Shown in pieces: positions 10,045 to 22,960 of a DNA stretch of 64,000 nucleotides. Source of the stretch: Manis javanica. Taxonomy: Eukaryota; Chordata; Mammalia; Pholidota; Manidae. Within the stretch, counting starts at the first letter, position 1. Every line of letters begins with the position of its first letter. The stretch spans positions 99,062,001 through 99,126,000 of the forward strand of contig NC_133167.1 in assembly GCF_040802235.1 (NCBI RefSeq). The letters run 5' to 3'. The notes under the pieces are model-generated. The model saw nothing but the letters and a program-made list of their open reading frames with translations, searched no databases and had not been told where the DNA came from. The translations under genes and the position numbers were made by a program.

Positions 10045-13000
10045 TTTTTAGGGGTTGAAGGGTTATGTTTCATTTTTTTATTATTATTTATTTTATATCA
10101 TGGTACATTAATAAATTCACAAATCTTAGGTAACTCATGATGAATTTTGACATGTGTAAATCAAGCATACTAATTTTTTTGACATTTACATAGTTTACCC
10201 ATCCCCACACTCACCTTTACCCAGTGGCAACCACTAGTCCGTTCTATTTGAGTCTATTTCAGTTTTATTTATTTTTGGAATCTACATGTAACTGAAAACA
10301 TATGGTATTTGTCTTTCCCTGCATGATTTTTTTCACTTAGCATAATACCTTCCAGATCATCCATGTTGTCCTATATGGCAAGATTTAATTCTTTTTTATG
10401 GTTGAATAATATTCCACTGTATATGTACCATATATTTTTTATCCATTCATCAGTCAATGGACATGTAGGTTGTTTTCCTATCTTGGCTATTGTAAATAAC
10501 ACTGCCATAAACATAGGTGTGCATATATCTTTTAAGATTATTTTGTTTTCTTTGGGTAAATTCCCAGAAGTTGAGTTGCTAGGTCAAAATGGTATTTCTA
10601 TTTTTATTTTTTTGAGAATCTATACTGCTTAACATAGTGGCTACACAAATTTGCAATCCTACCAACAGTGCATAAACATTCCCTTTTCTCCACATCCTCA
10701 TCAACAATTGTTATTTCTCATCTTTTGGGTATTAGCCATTCTGACTGGTTATGGTGTGATGTCTCACTGTGGTTTTTATTTGCATTCCCCTGATGATTAG
10801 TAATATTTAACATCTTTTCATGTGTGTTGGAAAAATGTCTATTAAGGTCCTCTGACCATTTTTAAATCAGATTATTTGTTTTTTGGTGTTCAGTTGTAAA
10901 AGTTCCTTATATATTTTAGATATTAGTCCTTTATCACATATATCATTTACAAATATATTAATGCTAATGTTCAAGAGTTTACTGCCTAGTTTTTTTCAGG
11001 GAGTTTTACAGTTTCAGGACTTATCGTATAAGAAAATGATCTAATTTCATGCTTTACATGTAGCTGTCCAGTTTTCCCAGCACCATTTATTGAAGAGCTG
11101 TCTTTTCCCCATTGTATATTCTTGCCTTCTTTGTCATATATTAATTTACTATGTAAGTATGGGTTTATTTCTGAGCTTTTATTTCTTCTCCATTGGTCTA
11201 TAAATTTCTTCTTGTAGTATCTATAGCTTTGTAGTATAGTTTGAAAATGGGGAGTGTGATACCCCCAGCTTTGTTCTTTCTCAAGATTGCTTGTGCAATT
11301 TGAGGTCTCAGGGTCTTTGTGGTTCCACATAAATTTTAGGATTATTTGTGCTTGTTCAGTGAAAAATGCCACTGGTGTTTTGATAGCGATTGCATTGACT
11401 CTGTAGATTGCTTTGGTCAGTGTGGCCATTTTAACAGTATTGGTTCTTCCTATTTTTTTGTGTCTTCTTCAGTTTCTTTCATCAGTGTCTTATAGTTTTC
11501 AGAGTACAGGTCTTTCACCTCCTTGGCAAGACTTATTCCTAGGTAATCTATTCTTTTTGATGAAATTATAAATGGGATTGTGTCCTTAATTTCTCTTTCT
11601 CTTAGTTCATTATTTGTATATGCAAACTTAGCAGATTTCTGCTAAGTTTGATTTTTGTTTCCTGCAACTTTAATGGATTTGTTTTTTTCTATTTTTTTTT
11701 TTTTTGGTGGGGTCTTTAGGGTTTATCTATTTATCATGTCAACTGCAAATAATGACAGTTTTAGGTCTTTGTTACCAATTTGGATGCTTTTTACTTCTTT
11801 TTCTTGACTGATTGCCATGGGTAGAACTTTTGAAGTACTATGATAAATGAAAGTGGTGAGAATGAGCAAAAGCTTTCAATTTTTCACCATTGAGAATGAT
11901 GTTAGCTATGGGTTTGACATATGTAGTCTTTATTATGTTGAGGTACATTCCTTCGGTACCCTCTATTGAGAATTTTTATTATGAATAGATGCTGAATTTT
12001 GTTAAATGTTTTTTCAGCATTTGTTGAGATGACCACATGGTTTTTATCCTTTCTTCTGTTAATGTGATGTATCACATTGATTTGTGGATTTTGAACCAGC
12101 CTAGGTCCCTGGGATAAATCCCAGTGTATTGTAGTGAATGATCCTTTCAATGTATTTTTAAATTTTATTTGCTAATATTTTGTTGAGTATTTTGCATCTG
12201 TGTTCAACACAGATATTGATCTGCAATTCTTTTTTTTTTTGTAGTGGCATCTGATTTTTACATCAAGGTGATGCTGGCCTCATAGAGTGAACTGGAAACT
12301 TGCTTTCCTCTCCAATTTTTTGGAATGGTTTTAAGGATAGATATTAACTCTTTAAATGTTTGGTAGAATTCTCTTGTGAAGCTGTCTGCCCTTGGAAGTT
12401 TTTGATTACTGGTTCAGTTTCATTGGTACTAATAAATCTGTTCAGATTTTCTATTTTTCCTTGGTACAGTCTTAGGAGATTCCATGTTTCTAGGAATTTT
12501 TGCATTTCCTTTAGGTTGTTTCATTTGTTGGCATATAATTTTTCATAGTAATTTCTTAAAATTGTTCATATTTCTGTGGTACCAGTTATAACTTCTCATC
12601 TACCATTTCTGTTTTTATTTAAATCCTCTTTTCTTGATGTGTCTAGCTTAAGGTCTATCCTTATCTTTTCAAAGAACCAGCTCTTATTTTCGTTAATTTC
12701 TGTTCCGATCTTTATTATTTCCTTCCTCCTACTAACTTTGAGTTTTGTTTATTCTTCTTATTCCTTTAGGTGTAGAGTTAAGATTGTTTTGAGATTTTTG
12801 CTTCTTGAAGTAAGCCTTTAGTGCTATAAACTTCCCACTTGGAACTACTTTTGCTACATCCTGAGGATTTTGCCTTGTTGTATTTCTCTTTTTATTCTTC
12901 AAGTACTTTTTAGTTATTTCCTTTTTAACCCATCAGCTCTTCAGTAGCATGCTGTTTGGCCTTCATGTGTCTGTGCTTTTTCCAGATATTTTCCTGTGAT

Positions 13001-13300
13001 TTCCAGTTTCATACTGTTGCGGTCAGAAAAAAAATGCCTGGTATGATTTCAGTCTTCCAGAATTTATCAAAACTTGTTTTGTGGCCTAACCTGTGATCTG
13101 CCCTGGAAAATGTTCCATCACACTTGAAAATAATTTTTCTGCTGTGTTGGGATATAATGTTCTATATATGTCTATTATTGGGTCCATTTGGTCTAATGTG
13201 CTCTTCAAAGCCGCTGTTTCCTTATTGACTTTCTGTCTGATCTATCCATTGATGTATGTGGGGTGATCTTTATTTTAGTGATGGGATATGTGCAAACCTA
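10045..13300 (-). mobile_element. Older L1, 3' 3.2 kb, minus
   Basis: Reversed 3' UTR at 10045-10380, then ORF2 in reverse to about 13300. Recognisable decayed peptides include [12 protein letters not shown] and SEINPYLHSKLIYDKEGKN (minus, 10986-11429) and a reverse-transcriptase piece with [19 protein letters not shown] (minus, 11902-12150). Multiple stops and frameshifts, not active. Confidence 0.93.
11624..11649. repeat. Perfect 11-bp inverted repeat
   Basis: aaacttagcag, 4-base spacer, ctgctaagttt, within decayed L1 sequence. Confidence 0.85.
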
Positions 13301-13309
13301 TTAGCAGCA

Positions 13310-13960
13310 TTTTCAAAAATCAGTTAAAATATATATTGAGTAAACAGAGAAATCTTAACATGTACAGTGTAATTAACTGTTACACATTTAGGTAACAGTG
13401 ACACCATATAGGTTTAGATTCAAAAGATTTCCTCATATCCCAAGGTCAGCCAGTGTATCTTTCTAAACAATATGTACCCTCCTAAAAGTAACCACTGTTC
13501 TGACTTCTCTTGTAAGACTAGTTTTGCCTTTTCCTGAACTTCCCATGAATGGAATGATAGCAATCATAAGTCTTTTCTATGCTGTTTATCAGTAGCCAAC
13601 TTTTATTGTTGCTATTTCTTCATAGTACTATCAGGATAAACAAGTCACAATTTATTTTCCTGTTGGTGGACACTTGGATTGTTTCTAGTTTTTAGGCCAT
13701 TGTGTACAAAACTGCTATAAATATACTTGAACACATTTTTTTGGTGGACACATGCATTGCTTTCACTTGGGTATGTCTAGAAGTGTAATTGTTGGGCCAT
13801 AGAGTTCTGAGGCCAGTAAAATGCATCCAAAAGTTTATATATATCTCACATCTTAGCATTTTATTTGTTGCATGACATTTGTGTGCATGTGCACATGCAT
13901 GCAAAGATTCATAGCATTTGGTAGATTATTATTTCATAATTTTACTTGTGTAAATATCAT
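13310..13960 (-). mobile_element. Ancient L1M 3'-end fragment, minus
   Basis: Contains diverged reversed L1 motifs: 'aagtaaccactgttctgact', 'gtggacacttggattgtttc' and 'agaagtgtaattgttgggcc'. Confidence 0.65.
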
Positions 13961-14149
13961 TTTTTGGAAGAAAAAACTCTCAAAATTGTGGTAAAATACC
14001 TAGGGATTGAGAAATGTGAAAGACTTTAAAACCTTAGGAACATTAATGGGAATATTTAGTTGAGAAAGTGATTCCAAATGTAATTCCTTCGTAATTTTCT
14101 TGGAATACTACAAATGTTTCTCAACTATATATAGAATAATGTATGAAAA

Positions 14150-15480
14150 GAACCAATAAAAATTATCTGAAAGAAAAATGAGAGCCTCCACCACCCCAAA
14201 CCTAAATTTAAGTCATGAAACCATAACACTCTTAGAAAAAAACATAGGCAAAAATCTCCTGGACATAAACATGAGCGACTTCTTCATGAACATATCTCCC
14301 TGGGCAAGGGAAACAAAAGCAAAAATGAACAAGTGGGACTATATCAAGCTGAAAAGCTTCTGTACAGCAAAGGACACCATCAATAGAACAAAAAGGCATC
14401 CTACAGTATGGGAGAATAATATTCATAAATGACAGATCCGATAAAGGGTTGACATCTAAAATATATAAAGAGCTCACACACCTCAACAAACAAAAAGCAA
14501 ATAATCCAATTAAAAAATGGGCAGAGGAGCTGAACAGACAAGTTCTCCAAAGAAGAAATTCAGATGGCCAACAGACACATGAAAAGATGCTCCACATCAC
14601 TAGTCATCATAGAGATGCAAATTAAAACCACAATGAGATATCACCTCACACCAGTAAGGATCACCACCCTCCAAAAGACAAACAACAATAAATGTTAGCG
14701 AGGTTGTGTAGAAAGGGGAACCCTCTTACACTGCTGTGGGAATGTAAATTAGTTCAACCATTATGGAAAGCAGTATGGAGGTTCCTCAAAAAGCTCAAAA
14801 TAGAAATATCATTTGACCCAGGAATTCCACTATTAGGAATTTACCCTAAGAACACAGCAGCCCAGTTTGGAAGACAGATGCACCCCTGTGTTTATTGCAG
14901 TACTATTTACAATAGCCAAGAAATGGAAGCAACCTAAGTGTCCATCAGTAGATGAATGGATAAAGAAGAGATGGTACATATACACAATGGAATATTATTC
15001 AGCCATAAGAAGAAAACAAATTCTACCATTTGCAACAACATGGATGGAGCTAGAGGGTATTATGCTCAGTGAAATAAGCCAGGCCGAGAAAGACAAGTAC
15101 CAAATAATTTCAGTCATATGTGGAGTATAAGGACAAAGAAAAAACTGAAGGAACAAAACAGCAGCAGAATCACAGAACCCAAGAATGGACTAACAGTTAC
15201 CAAAGGGAAAGGGACTGGGGAGGATGGGTGGGAAGGGAGGGATAAGGGTGGGGAAAAAGAAAGGGGGCATTACTATTAGCATGCATTATATGGGGGTGGG
15301 GGGCACAGGGAGGGCTGTGCAACACAGAGAAGACAAGTAGTGATTCTACAGCATCTACTACGCTGATGGACAGTGACTGTAATGGGGGTTGTGGAGGGGA
15401 CTTGGTGAAGAGGGGAGCCTAGTAAACATAATGTTCCTCATGTAATTGTAGATTAATGATACCAAAATTAAAAAAAATCA
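14150..15480 (+). mobile_element. Young L1, 3' 1.3 kb (ORF2 C-terminus + 3' UTR)
   Basis: Begins inside ORF2 ('gaaaccataacactcttag'), passes through the C-terminal region (peptides [19 protein letters not shown] and MELEGIMLSEISQAEKDKYQ), then a G-rich 3' UTR and a short A-rich end after 'attaatgataccaaaatt'. Several small indels break the frame. No clear target duplication, so the ends are approximate. Confidence 0.93.
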
Positions 15481-15589
15481 AACATACAAGAAAAAAAAGA
15501 ATGCTACAGTCTAGATTCTTTGTTATTGTATCATTTGATTCACTGCCAAAGATCATGTATTTTATTCTTCAAATATTCCAAGTTATCTC

Positions 15590-15920
15590 CCTTCTAAAAT
15601 ACTGGCTATGCCTTTGTTTGAAATGTAATTAAGTCCTTAGCTTAAAGGTCTAGGTCAAAAGCCATGTCTCCTAAGAAGTTTTCCCTGATTTTTCCAGCAA
15701 AAATGAAATATTCCCTCGACTAAAATACAAAAATGTTAATAAGTTTAACCTCTACCACTCCTAAGGCAAACATCTCTTAATGCCTAATTGTTTTTCTTCT
15801 TTGCACATGTTTCCTGCTCCATAGAAGAGAAATAGTTTTGTCATATTTAATCACTTTCAGCATTGAAATTATTATAAATGGTCTCTGTGTAATACAGGTG
15901 CAATACCTATTAGTTAAATG
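15590..15920 (+). mobile_element. L2 3' fragment
   Basis: Matches the L2 tail pattern: 'gtctaggtcaaaagccatg', 'aagaagttttccctgat', then the 'gaagagaaatagttttgtca' area. Diverged. Confidence 0.6.
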
Positions 15921-16270
15921 AAAACTGTATTGAAATCACAAGAAAAGTTTTTTAAATGTTTTATGTCACAGCTGAAACCATTCCTCAGAAATGATTGTCC
16001 CTCATCGTGAAGAAAACTGCCTTGCTTACTGGTTTACTGCAAGTCATGCATCACATTTCTTTACCCCTACCCCAGTCCTCATTATTTCTTTACTGGAAAA
16101 ATGCTGAAAAAATAGTAAAAAGTTAAAAAAAAAAAAAGGAACTATACTTTTATACAGAATTATACAGTAAATAAGTAAAAGTGATTCCTTCCAATGCTCT
16201 AATTCCACACACCAAACTTTGCCAGTTTGGGGGATATCTTCTCATAATATTTTTTCTTTTTAAATTTTAT
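15921..16270. other. No gene recognised
   Basis: Non-coding. Includes an A-run near 16126-16137. Confidence 0.4.
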
Positions 16271-16274
16271 TTTG

Positions 16275-16715
16275 TTGCTTTCCATGAACAGTACACAAAG
16301 GTTCCAGTTTGTCTACATCCCCGCCAACACCTGTCCTTTCTTTTTCTTAACAGTGACCATGCTGATGGGTGTGAGATGGCCTCTGATTGTGGTTTTGATT
16401 TGCGTTTACCTGATGATTAGTGACGTTGAGCATCTTTTCATGTGTCTGTTGGTCTCTGGTGTGTCCATTTTGGAGGAATTCCTTTAGCCCATATTTTTAT
16501 CGGATTATCAGTTTTGTTGGCTATTGAGTTGTAAGGCTTCCTTATGTATTTTAGAAAGTAAGCCCTAATCTGACATATGGTTTGCAAATGCTTTCTCCTG
16601 TTCCCTCAGTTGCCTTTCTCTCTGCTGATGGTGTCCTTTGCTGTGCAGAAGCTTTTTAGTTTGATGTAGTCCCACTTGTCTACTGTTACTTTTTCTTCAT
16701 GTGCTCTTTATGACG
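16275..16715 (-). mobile_element. L1 ORF2 C-terminal fragment, minus
   Basis: 'ccccgccaacacctgtcctt', 'gttttgatttgcgtttacct' and 'gatggtgtcctttgctgtgc' are reversed ORF2 sequence. Both ends truncated. Confidence 0.9.
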
Positions 16716-17264
16716 TTTCCAAATGCATTATCAACATCTATAGCATGACCTCATTTTTACAGGAGAAAACCACACATAAACTAATTTTTATTACTTATAT
16801 TTTAATTATTTGGGGGAGCAAAAATGTGTTTTCCCCTTAATATCCTGTAATGGATATCATATCATGTCAGCGTATGTAAGTAGGTCTGTTATTTTCTAAA
16901 TGGCCACACAGTGATGAGAAGAGCTATTATTTTTAAGTATACATGAATGTCAGAACTCTTCATAATTTAAGATTAGGTATTTGATGCATGTGTTCCACAT
17001 TCTTTCCTAGATTGCCATTTAAAAACTGTTTGGTTGTTTATTTCTATGTACAAATGTATTAAAATTTTAGTTATTTAAACTTACTGAACTTTTCCTTAGT
17101 GGTGTCTAAACTCCGAAGCCTGCTCAGAAAAGTCTTCTCTTAGTCCATTTCATATTTCTACCATGTTGCCAGTTATCTCCTTTTATGATGTGCTTCATTC
17201 TTTGGACACAGTAATTGGCCACATATTTAACAACTAAGCTCCTTACTTGCTAAATAGTTGTGGT

Positions 17265-17595
17265 GTCATGTAGAAGTAGCCTAAATGTTCATCAACAGAA
17301 GAATGGATAAAAAATATATGGTACATATAAACAAGAGCACCTTAGTCATAAGAAAGAATGAACCCTTGTCATTCGCAACAACATGGATGAAAGTAGAGGA
17401 TATTATGCTAAGTGAAATGCTTCAGACAGAGAAAGACAAATACTATATGACTTCATTTTTATGTGGAATCTAAAAAGCAAATCAAATCAACAACAAAAAC
17501 AGAAACAGATTCATAAATACAGAGAACAGACTGATTGCCATAGGGGAGAGAGAACGGGGAATGGAAGAAATAGGTAAGTGGGGGAAAATTAGATG
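17265..17595 (+). mobile_element. L1 ORF2 end and 3' UTR fragment, plus
   Basis: Codes in part for ATTWMKVEDIMLSEMLQTEK (with changes from L1 consensus), then 3' UTR ('gaacagactgattgccatag'). The 3' UTR stops early, without an A-tail. Confidence 0.88.
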
Positions 17596-17639
17596 TTCCA
17601 CTTCTTACTCATGAGATTAGCAAAAATCCAAAATTTTGA

Positions 17640-18010
17640 TTTCTCTTGGCAGGACTGTGGAAATGTAGGCTCTCTGTGATCATAGTGTCTGGGACTGGGA
17701 AAATCTCCACACCAGACCCACTGGCCTTTTGTATCCTTTCTAGCATCTCCCCCCTACTGGTCCTTTTGTACGGTGCCCAGTAAACTCCTATTTCATTCAT
17801 CAGAGCAAAAGTTAATCTCCTGAAGGAAGGCTTCTCTGACCTTCCTCCCCACTCCCAATCGCATGCCTGCCCTTAGAGTACCTCTCATAAATGGTATTTA
17901 TTCATCTAGCATTCGTTCTCCCCATTCTGATACAAAATTAAGATTGATGTCCTTAGCTATCATTTCCTCCAATACTTGGCACCTAGTAGGTACAATTGTG
18001 TAGCAATTAA
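17640..18010 (+). mobile_element. L2 3' fragment
   Basis: 'ctgaaggaaggcttctctga', 'ctctcataaatggtatttat' and 'ttggcacctagtaggtacaa' follow the L2 3' consensus order. Confidence 0.7.
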
Positions 18011-18569
18011 AGAAGAAATTTTTAGTTTTGGGTGCCATTTAATTGACTTCTTTCAGCCTGTTTCATCAAGAAAATACATATCTGTTTGAACTACTGCTAC
18101 TGTTAGGTGGATACCATAAAGTACATAGCATAATGCTTGATACAGAGTAAACCCTCACAAGAAGGAAGCTCTTCTAATATTTAAGGATAATTGTCATCAT
18201 TGCCATTGCAGTGTGATCCTCGTTGGCATGTGATAGATCAACATTTGCTAAACTTCATTCATCTTTCTCTCTGCTATGCTAGTTTTGCAATAACTATATT
18301 CTGTCTAAACTCTGATTTAATATTTTTTACAGTGATTGACTCCTCAAAATTAATGTCTACCATAACCTCATGCTAAATTAAAATCCACAAAATTATTAGT
18401 TTTTGTAATATATTTTCTGCAATAAATCATTATCTAATAAAAATATGTTTCTGGTGATCAACTGAAATCATCATGAGAAAGTACCATGTGACTCAATCTT
18501 TGGAAAATGCTGAGAAAATCACTTGATGTTTATCATTTATCTTCTTTGCATGTCTCAATTGCACCTATT

Positions 18570-18720
18570 AAAGTTATTTATCTCCATGTTTATCTTCATC
18601 ATTAACTGGGATCTCTAAGGGCAAGGATTGTGACTGTAAATTCTATTGCAAGCTATTACCAAGATACTTTCCCAGAACAGCAGCTCAATAAATGTTTGCT
18701 AAATGAATTAAACAGCTTTT
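18570..18720 (+). mobile_element. L2 terminal fragment
   Basis: Ends 'cagctcaataaatgtttgct', 'aaatgaattaaa', the characteristic L2 3' terminus. Confidence 0.7.
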
Positions 18721-19475
18721 GAGTATCTACATTGATTAAGGAATGTGCTAGCATGTTGGCAGAATTCAAAGAATAATCAGACACAGATTCCCAGTCAAAA
18801 CAGATAATAAGCCACAGGAGAAATACTTTCATTCTTCTGAAAAAAGGTGTATGTTATTCATTTTATATGTACAGCATGCATACATAGTTAATTTTCATGA
18901 GTTTTAATAATAGAAAAAATAACTTTAGCTCAAAGTTACATTCAAGCCATATCTTAAAGACAAGGGTGTGAATAATTAATGTGTGTGTTTGCATGTGTAT
19001 TGGTTAGATATAAGCTTTGTATAAAATTTAAAGGTTCAAAGGTGTTGCTATGACAGGTAGGTCTAATCTGTTTCCACTTACCCAGTTTTCTACCCAGAAA
19101 CGATCCCTGTTACCCATTTCTCCACTCCATCACCACCTGGAGATAGTCTGCATATGGCATTAAGATTACAATTTAAGATTTAAGGAAATACCGGGGAAAG
19201 GCATTTCAGGAAGGGAGATTTGCAAATGCAAAACCAGTGGGATGGGAAAGTGAGGAAAATGTGATGAATAGAGATGACAATAGAGTAGAAAATAGTAAAA
19301 ATAAGTTGATACAGAGTTCCTGACAAGGCATAGAAATGAAAATACAATGTCTTTAAAATGTGAGAATAATTAATAAAATATGCATATTTCATTTATATTT
19401 AAGGAACATGAAGGTTACAGTATACCATCATTTTTCAACTCTAAGTTATAATGACATTAAAATCTGACAACATTG
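18721..19475. other. No gene recognised
   Basis: AT-rich non-coding sequence without a clear repeat match. Confidence 0.4.
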
Positions 19476-19479
19476 GGTT

Positions 19480-20070
19480 GGCCCCTGTGAAAGACAATGG
19501 TGGACTTACACATTGTTGATGGAAGTATAAATTTGTATAATGTCAACAGAAATCCATTAAAATTTTAAATGGATTTACTCTTTGATTTAGCAATTCCATT
19601 TCTAGGAAATTATCCTCCAGATATTCACACATGTGGGCAATGATATTCACACAAGGACATTTGCTGTGACATAGTCTAAAATCACAAAATCATGGTGGTC
19701 TAAATGCCCCCAGTAATAAACTGGTCACATAAATTGAGGACAACTCATTCAAGGATTACTAAGCCATCTTTATAAAGAAGAGACAGTTTCCCCAAAATTA
19801 ATATGTAATCACCCTCAAAATATTACAGATGCAAAAGGTAAGGTATAGGAAATGTGTATAGATTATTCCCATTTGAGGGGAGAAAAAAGGATGGCTGTAG
19901 TGTACACACACACACATATCTGCCTATCTACATAAAATGCACACATGCTTAATTGGGCTTACATCTCTGAAAAAAAACAAAAGAAACTGGTAAAGTAGTG
20001 ATAAACACTGGATATCTGGAGAGAGAAGGGAAAATTACACTTTATACCCTTTTGTAGCTGATGAATTTTG
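19480..20070 (+). mobile_element. Ancient L1ME-type 3' fragment, plus
   Basis: 'tttagcaattccatttctag', 'gaaattatcctccagatatt', 'tgatattcacacaaggacat' and 'gaggacaactcattcaagga' are diverged old-L1 motifs in the expected order. Confidence 0.75.
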
Positions 20071-22020
20071 TAATCATTGCATCAGCAAATATTTGTTGTG
20101 TACCTACCAAATGCCTGGTACTTTCAAGTATTGGGGGTAAAGCACCATCCCTCATGTAGTGTATGGTGTACATATGCATCCAATGCCATTGCCATAAAAA
20201 ACCTTAAAGCTCATAGGACAAATGTTAATATAGTTAAATCTCATTTATTTTTTATTTTGTCTATATGCAAAAATAATAATTGTGTAAGCCCTTGCTGTGT
20301 TTCAAACACAAAACTCTTAATTTTTAAATATTAAACACACACATTAAAAATTTATTCTTTTCCTATCAGTTTAAGTGCCACTAAAACCTATGTATTTAAA
20401 ATTGTTTTTATTGTAAATTTCTAAAAAAATTAGGAAGGCAAACCTGAAAGCTGAGTTAAAAAGTTAGGGCTCAGCTAAAGGATGCTAGAGTTTAGATACT
20501 AGGTTTCACAGTTTGAGAATAAAAGTCTCAAATCTGGTGGATTAATTCAAACATCACCACAGTGGTTCTCTCAGCAGGGATAACAAAGGACACAGTGGGA
20601 GGGCAGCAGGAGGAGCAGAGAGAAACCCCAAATAGAATGAGCCGCACGTTGGGTTTGAAGTTTGAAGGGCCAGGTCTCAGTCACGATCCTAAGGGTTTGA
20701 GCCTTCTCCCCTTTGGGGCAGGGTGCACCAGAATTGTGCTTCAGTTCCAGATGATTACAAAACTCCTAATCAGAAATTGCTGAGGATTAAGGTCTGGAGG
20801 GAAGCAACTGGGTGTGGGGGGTGGGATGGGGGGTGCAATTTAGGTTTCAGTTTTAAGATCAAGCCCACAGAAAGAGGCTGCGCCTTTTGGGGTAAAACCT
20901 GCAAGAGGAGCCATTGATGATTGAAGAGCCAATACGTGGATTCTGGGCAAAGCAAGGACTTGAGAATCAAAGCAAGGCGGGAGATGAGTTTACAAGGATA
21001 GCAGAGTTAATGGGGCCATCGTGTCAGATAAGGAGGGATAAATAAAAGAAAAATCAGCCACTAGTTGTGACATCTAAGATATTCGCCTTTTAAAGGTACA
21101 TTTTGGAAGCATTCTGAGGCTAGAAGGCATTCTGTTCGAAGTTAAATGGTGAGCTTCAGGGAAGGCAGCAAGAATGTAGGGAAGAAATGTAAATTATGGT
21201 GAGGTCAAAACAAACAATCTAGGGAATGTTTACTTCACACATTTCTTGCAGGTCAGCTAATTAAAGCCATTAACGAACGTGCCTTAAACGTGCTTTTGGT
21301 GTATCGTGGCCATAGACTTCATACCCTGTGCCCTAGTGCTCTATTTTCTGTGATCCCTCTCCTTATTTGACTGATTGAATTAAGTTGTTTTGTTTTATTT
21401 AGCTGTCTAATTACTCCATTATAATTTCTATGTATTCCCCCAAAGACGAGTTTTCTTGTAGGAGAACACAATGAAAGAGTTCACACGGATACACAAAAGT
21501 ACAGACCTATTGTCCTCCTTTTAGCTGAAGTAGAAGTGTGTGTGTTTTTGTGTTAAAATTGGATTGGATAGGGAGACCAATTCTATTAAATGACACCACG
21601 GAGCAGTTACATGAATATGGATGGATGGAATGTTTGTCAGTGACTCTCCCACTGTGTGCTGAAACCTGAGAGGAGAGACGCATAGCAACACTGGGGTGTC
21701 CTGGAACATTACAGTTTTTGCAAAGCTGGGGGCACCAGGTGCCTAGGTGGTTGAGCTAATATAAAACAAGAGACATCTTTGTCAAACGTCATCAGTTATT
21801 TCCAACATTTTCATGTAAAATTTTCTTGGGTATATTTCTAGATAGTCTCTAATCATTTAACCAGTTATTTTGTTATTTTTAAATATATGTGGAATTACAG
21901 GGTATGTAGGGTTCTGAAAACCTACCTTCCTTACTAAATGAACCTTGCCTGGCATTCTCTGTGCATACAAACCAATTTACATAATTGCCTTTAGTGGCTG
22001 CAGAATATTTATATTACAAA
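20071..22020. other. No gene recognised
   Basis: Mostly unlabelled sequence. 20560-21000 is less AT-rich than its surroundings and has no match I can name. 21790-22020 may be decayed LINE. Confidence 0.4.
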
Positions 22021-22029
22021 TGTTCCACA

Positions 22030-22210
22030 CTAAGTTGAGCTAGTACCCTCTTGATGAACCCTTGGTTGTTTCTACATTTTTGTGACTAAATATTTCTGTC
22101 TTGAATATCCTTCTGTATTTCTGAACTTGATAAGTATCTGTAGAATACTTCTAGCTGTGGAATTAGTGGGACAAAAGTAAATGTCTAATTTTATAACCTA
22201 ATTTTTAAAA
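22030..22210 (-). mobile_element. Ancient LINE fragment, minus
   Basis: 'gaacccttggttgtttctac', 'tagctgtggaattagtggga' resemble reversed old L1 sequence. Confidence 0.45.
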
Positions 22211-22769
22211 ATGTGTCGATATTTCATTCTTGCTGTTTTTTTAAAGATGTATTTATAAGAAGCTATGGAGTGTTTATTAAAATCAGTAAAATCTCACTTA
22301 TACTCAGGTTATATCTGATTTGAATAAAAAATAAACAGGAGTTTTATGAATGTGGTACAAACAATTTATTGTTTAAACAGATGATGAAATTACATTGCAA
22401 TTTAATAGTAACTATTAAATTCAATAGTAGGAAAGCTAAATATTATAAGCCCCCTAATGTGATACAATATAAAGTATAGAACAACTTATAAAACTTACTT
22501 GCCAAAACTCCTTACCCCATAGTTAATGGAATCCTCCATCTCACTTTCAGGGAGATATAGATAATACAGGCGAAAAGAAAGCTAAATGATACGATAAGGA
22601 AATGACTGGAGAAATCCAGATGGTAGAACATTATAGTAACTCAACCAGTCTCTTCAGTATATCACTGTGATTTTAAAGCAAAGAGGACCTACTCTTCTGG
22701 ATTAAAATATACCTAAGAGATTTAACAATAACATGAGAAAGCTTGTCATTTCTTGTATTTTGGTTTAAA

Positions 22770-22960
22770 TAAGTATCTTCTTGTACCAGAAACCAAAGAT
22801 GTGTTCAAAAACCAATAAGGGCATATACATTTTGGAGGGATATAGTTCAGCCCACAGAAATGGGTGTTCAATGGATTGTTCCTGCACCTTTTCTGCAGAT
22901 TTGAATATTTTCAAACTAAAAAGTTGGGGGGAAAAAATTAAGCGCCTGGATGGTTTCCAT
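22770..22960 (+). mobile_element. Probable old L1ME tail
   Basis: 'ttgaatattttcaaactaaa' followed by an A-rich run resembles an L1ME-type 3' terminus. Weak. Confidence 0.35.

Noticed and set aside
10986-12150. Possible active reverse transcriptase
   Set aside because: Only short peptides of L1 ORF2 remain, separated by stops and frameshifts.
21720-21760. Possible tRNA-derived CAN-SINE head (caccaggtgcctaggtggtt)
   Set aside because: Only about 20 bases resemble it; no body, CT repeat or poly(A) tail follows.
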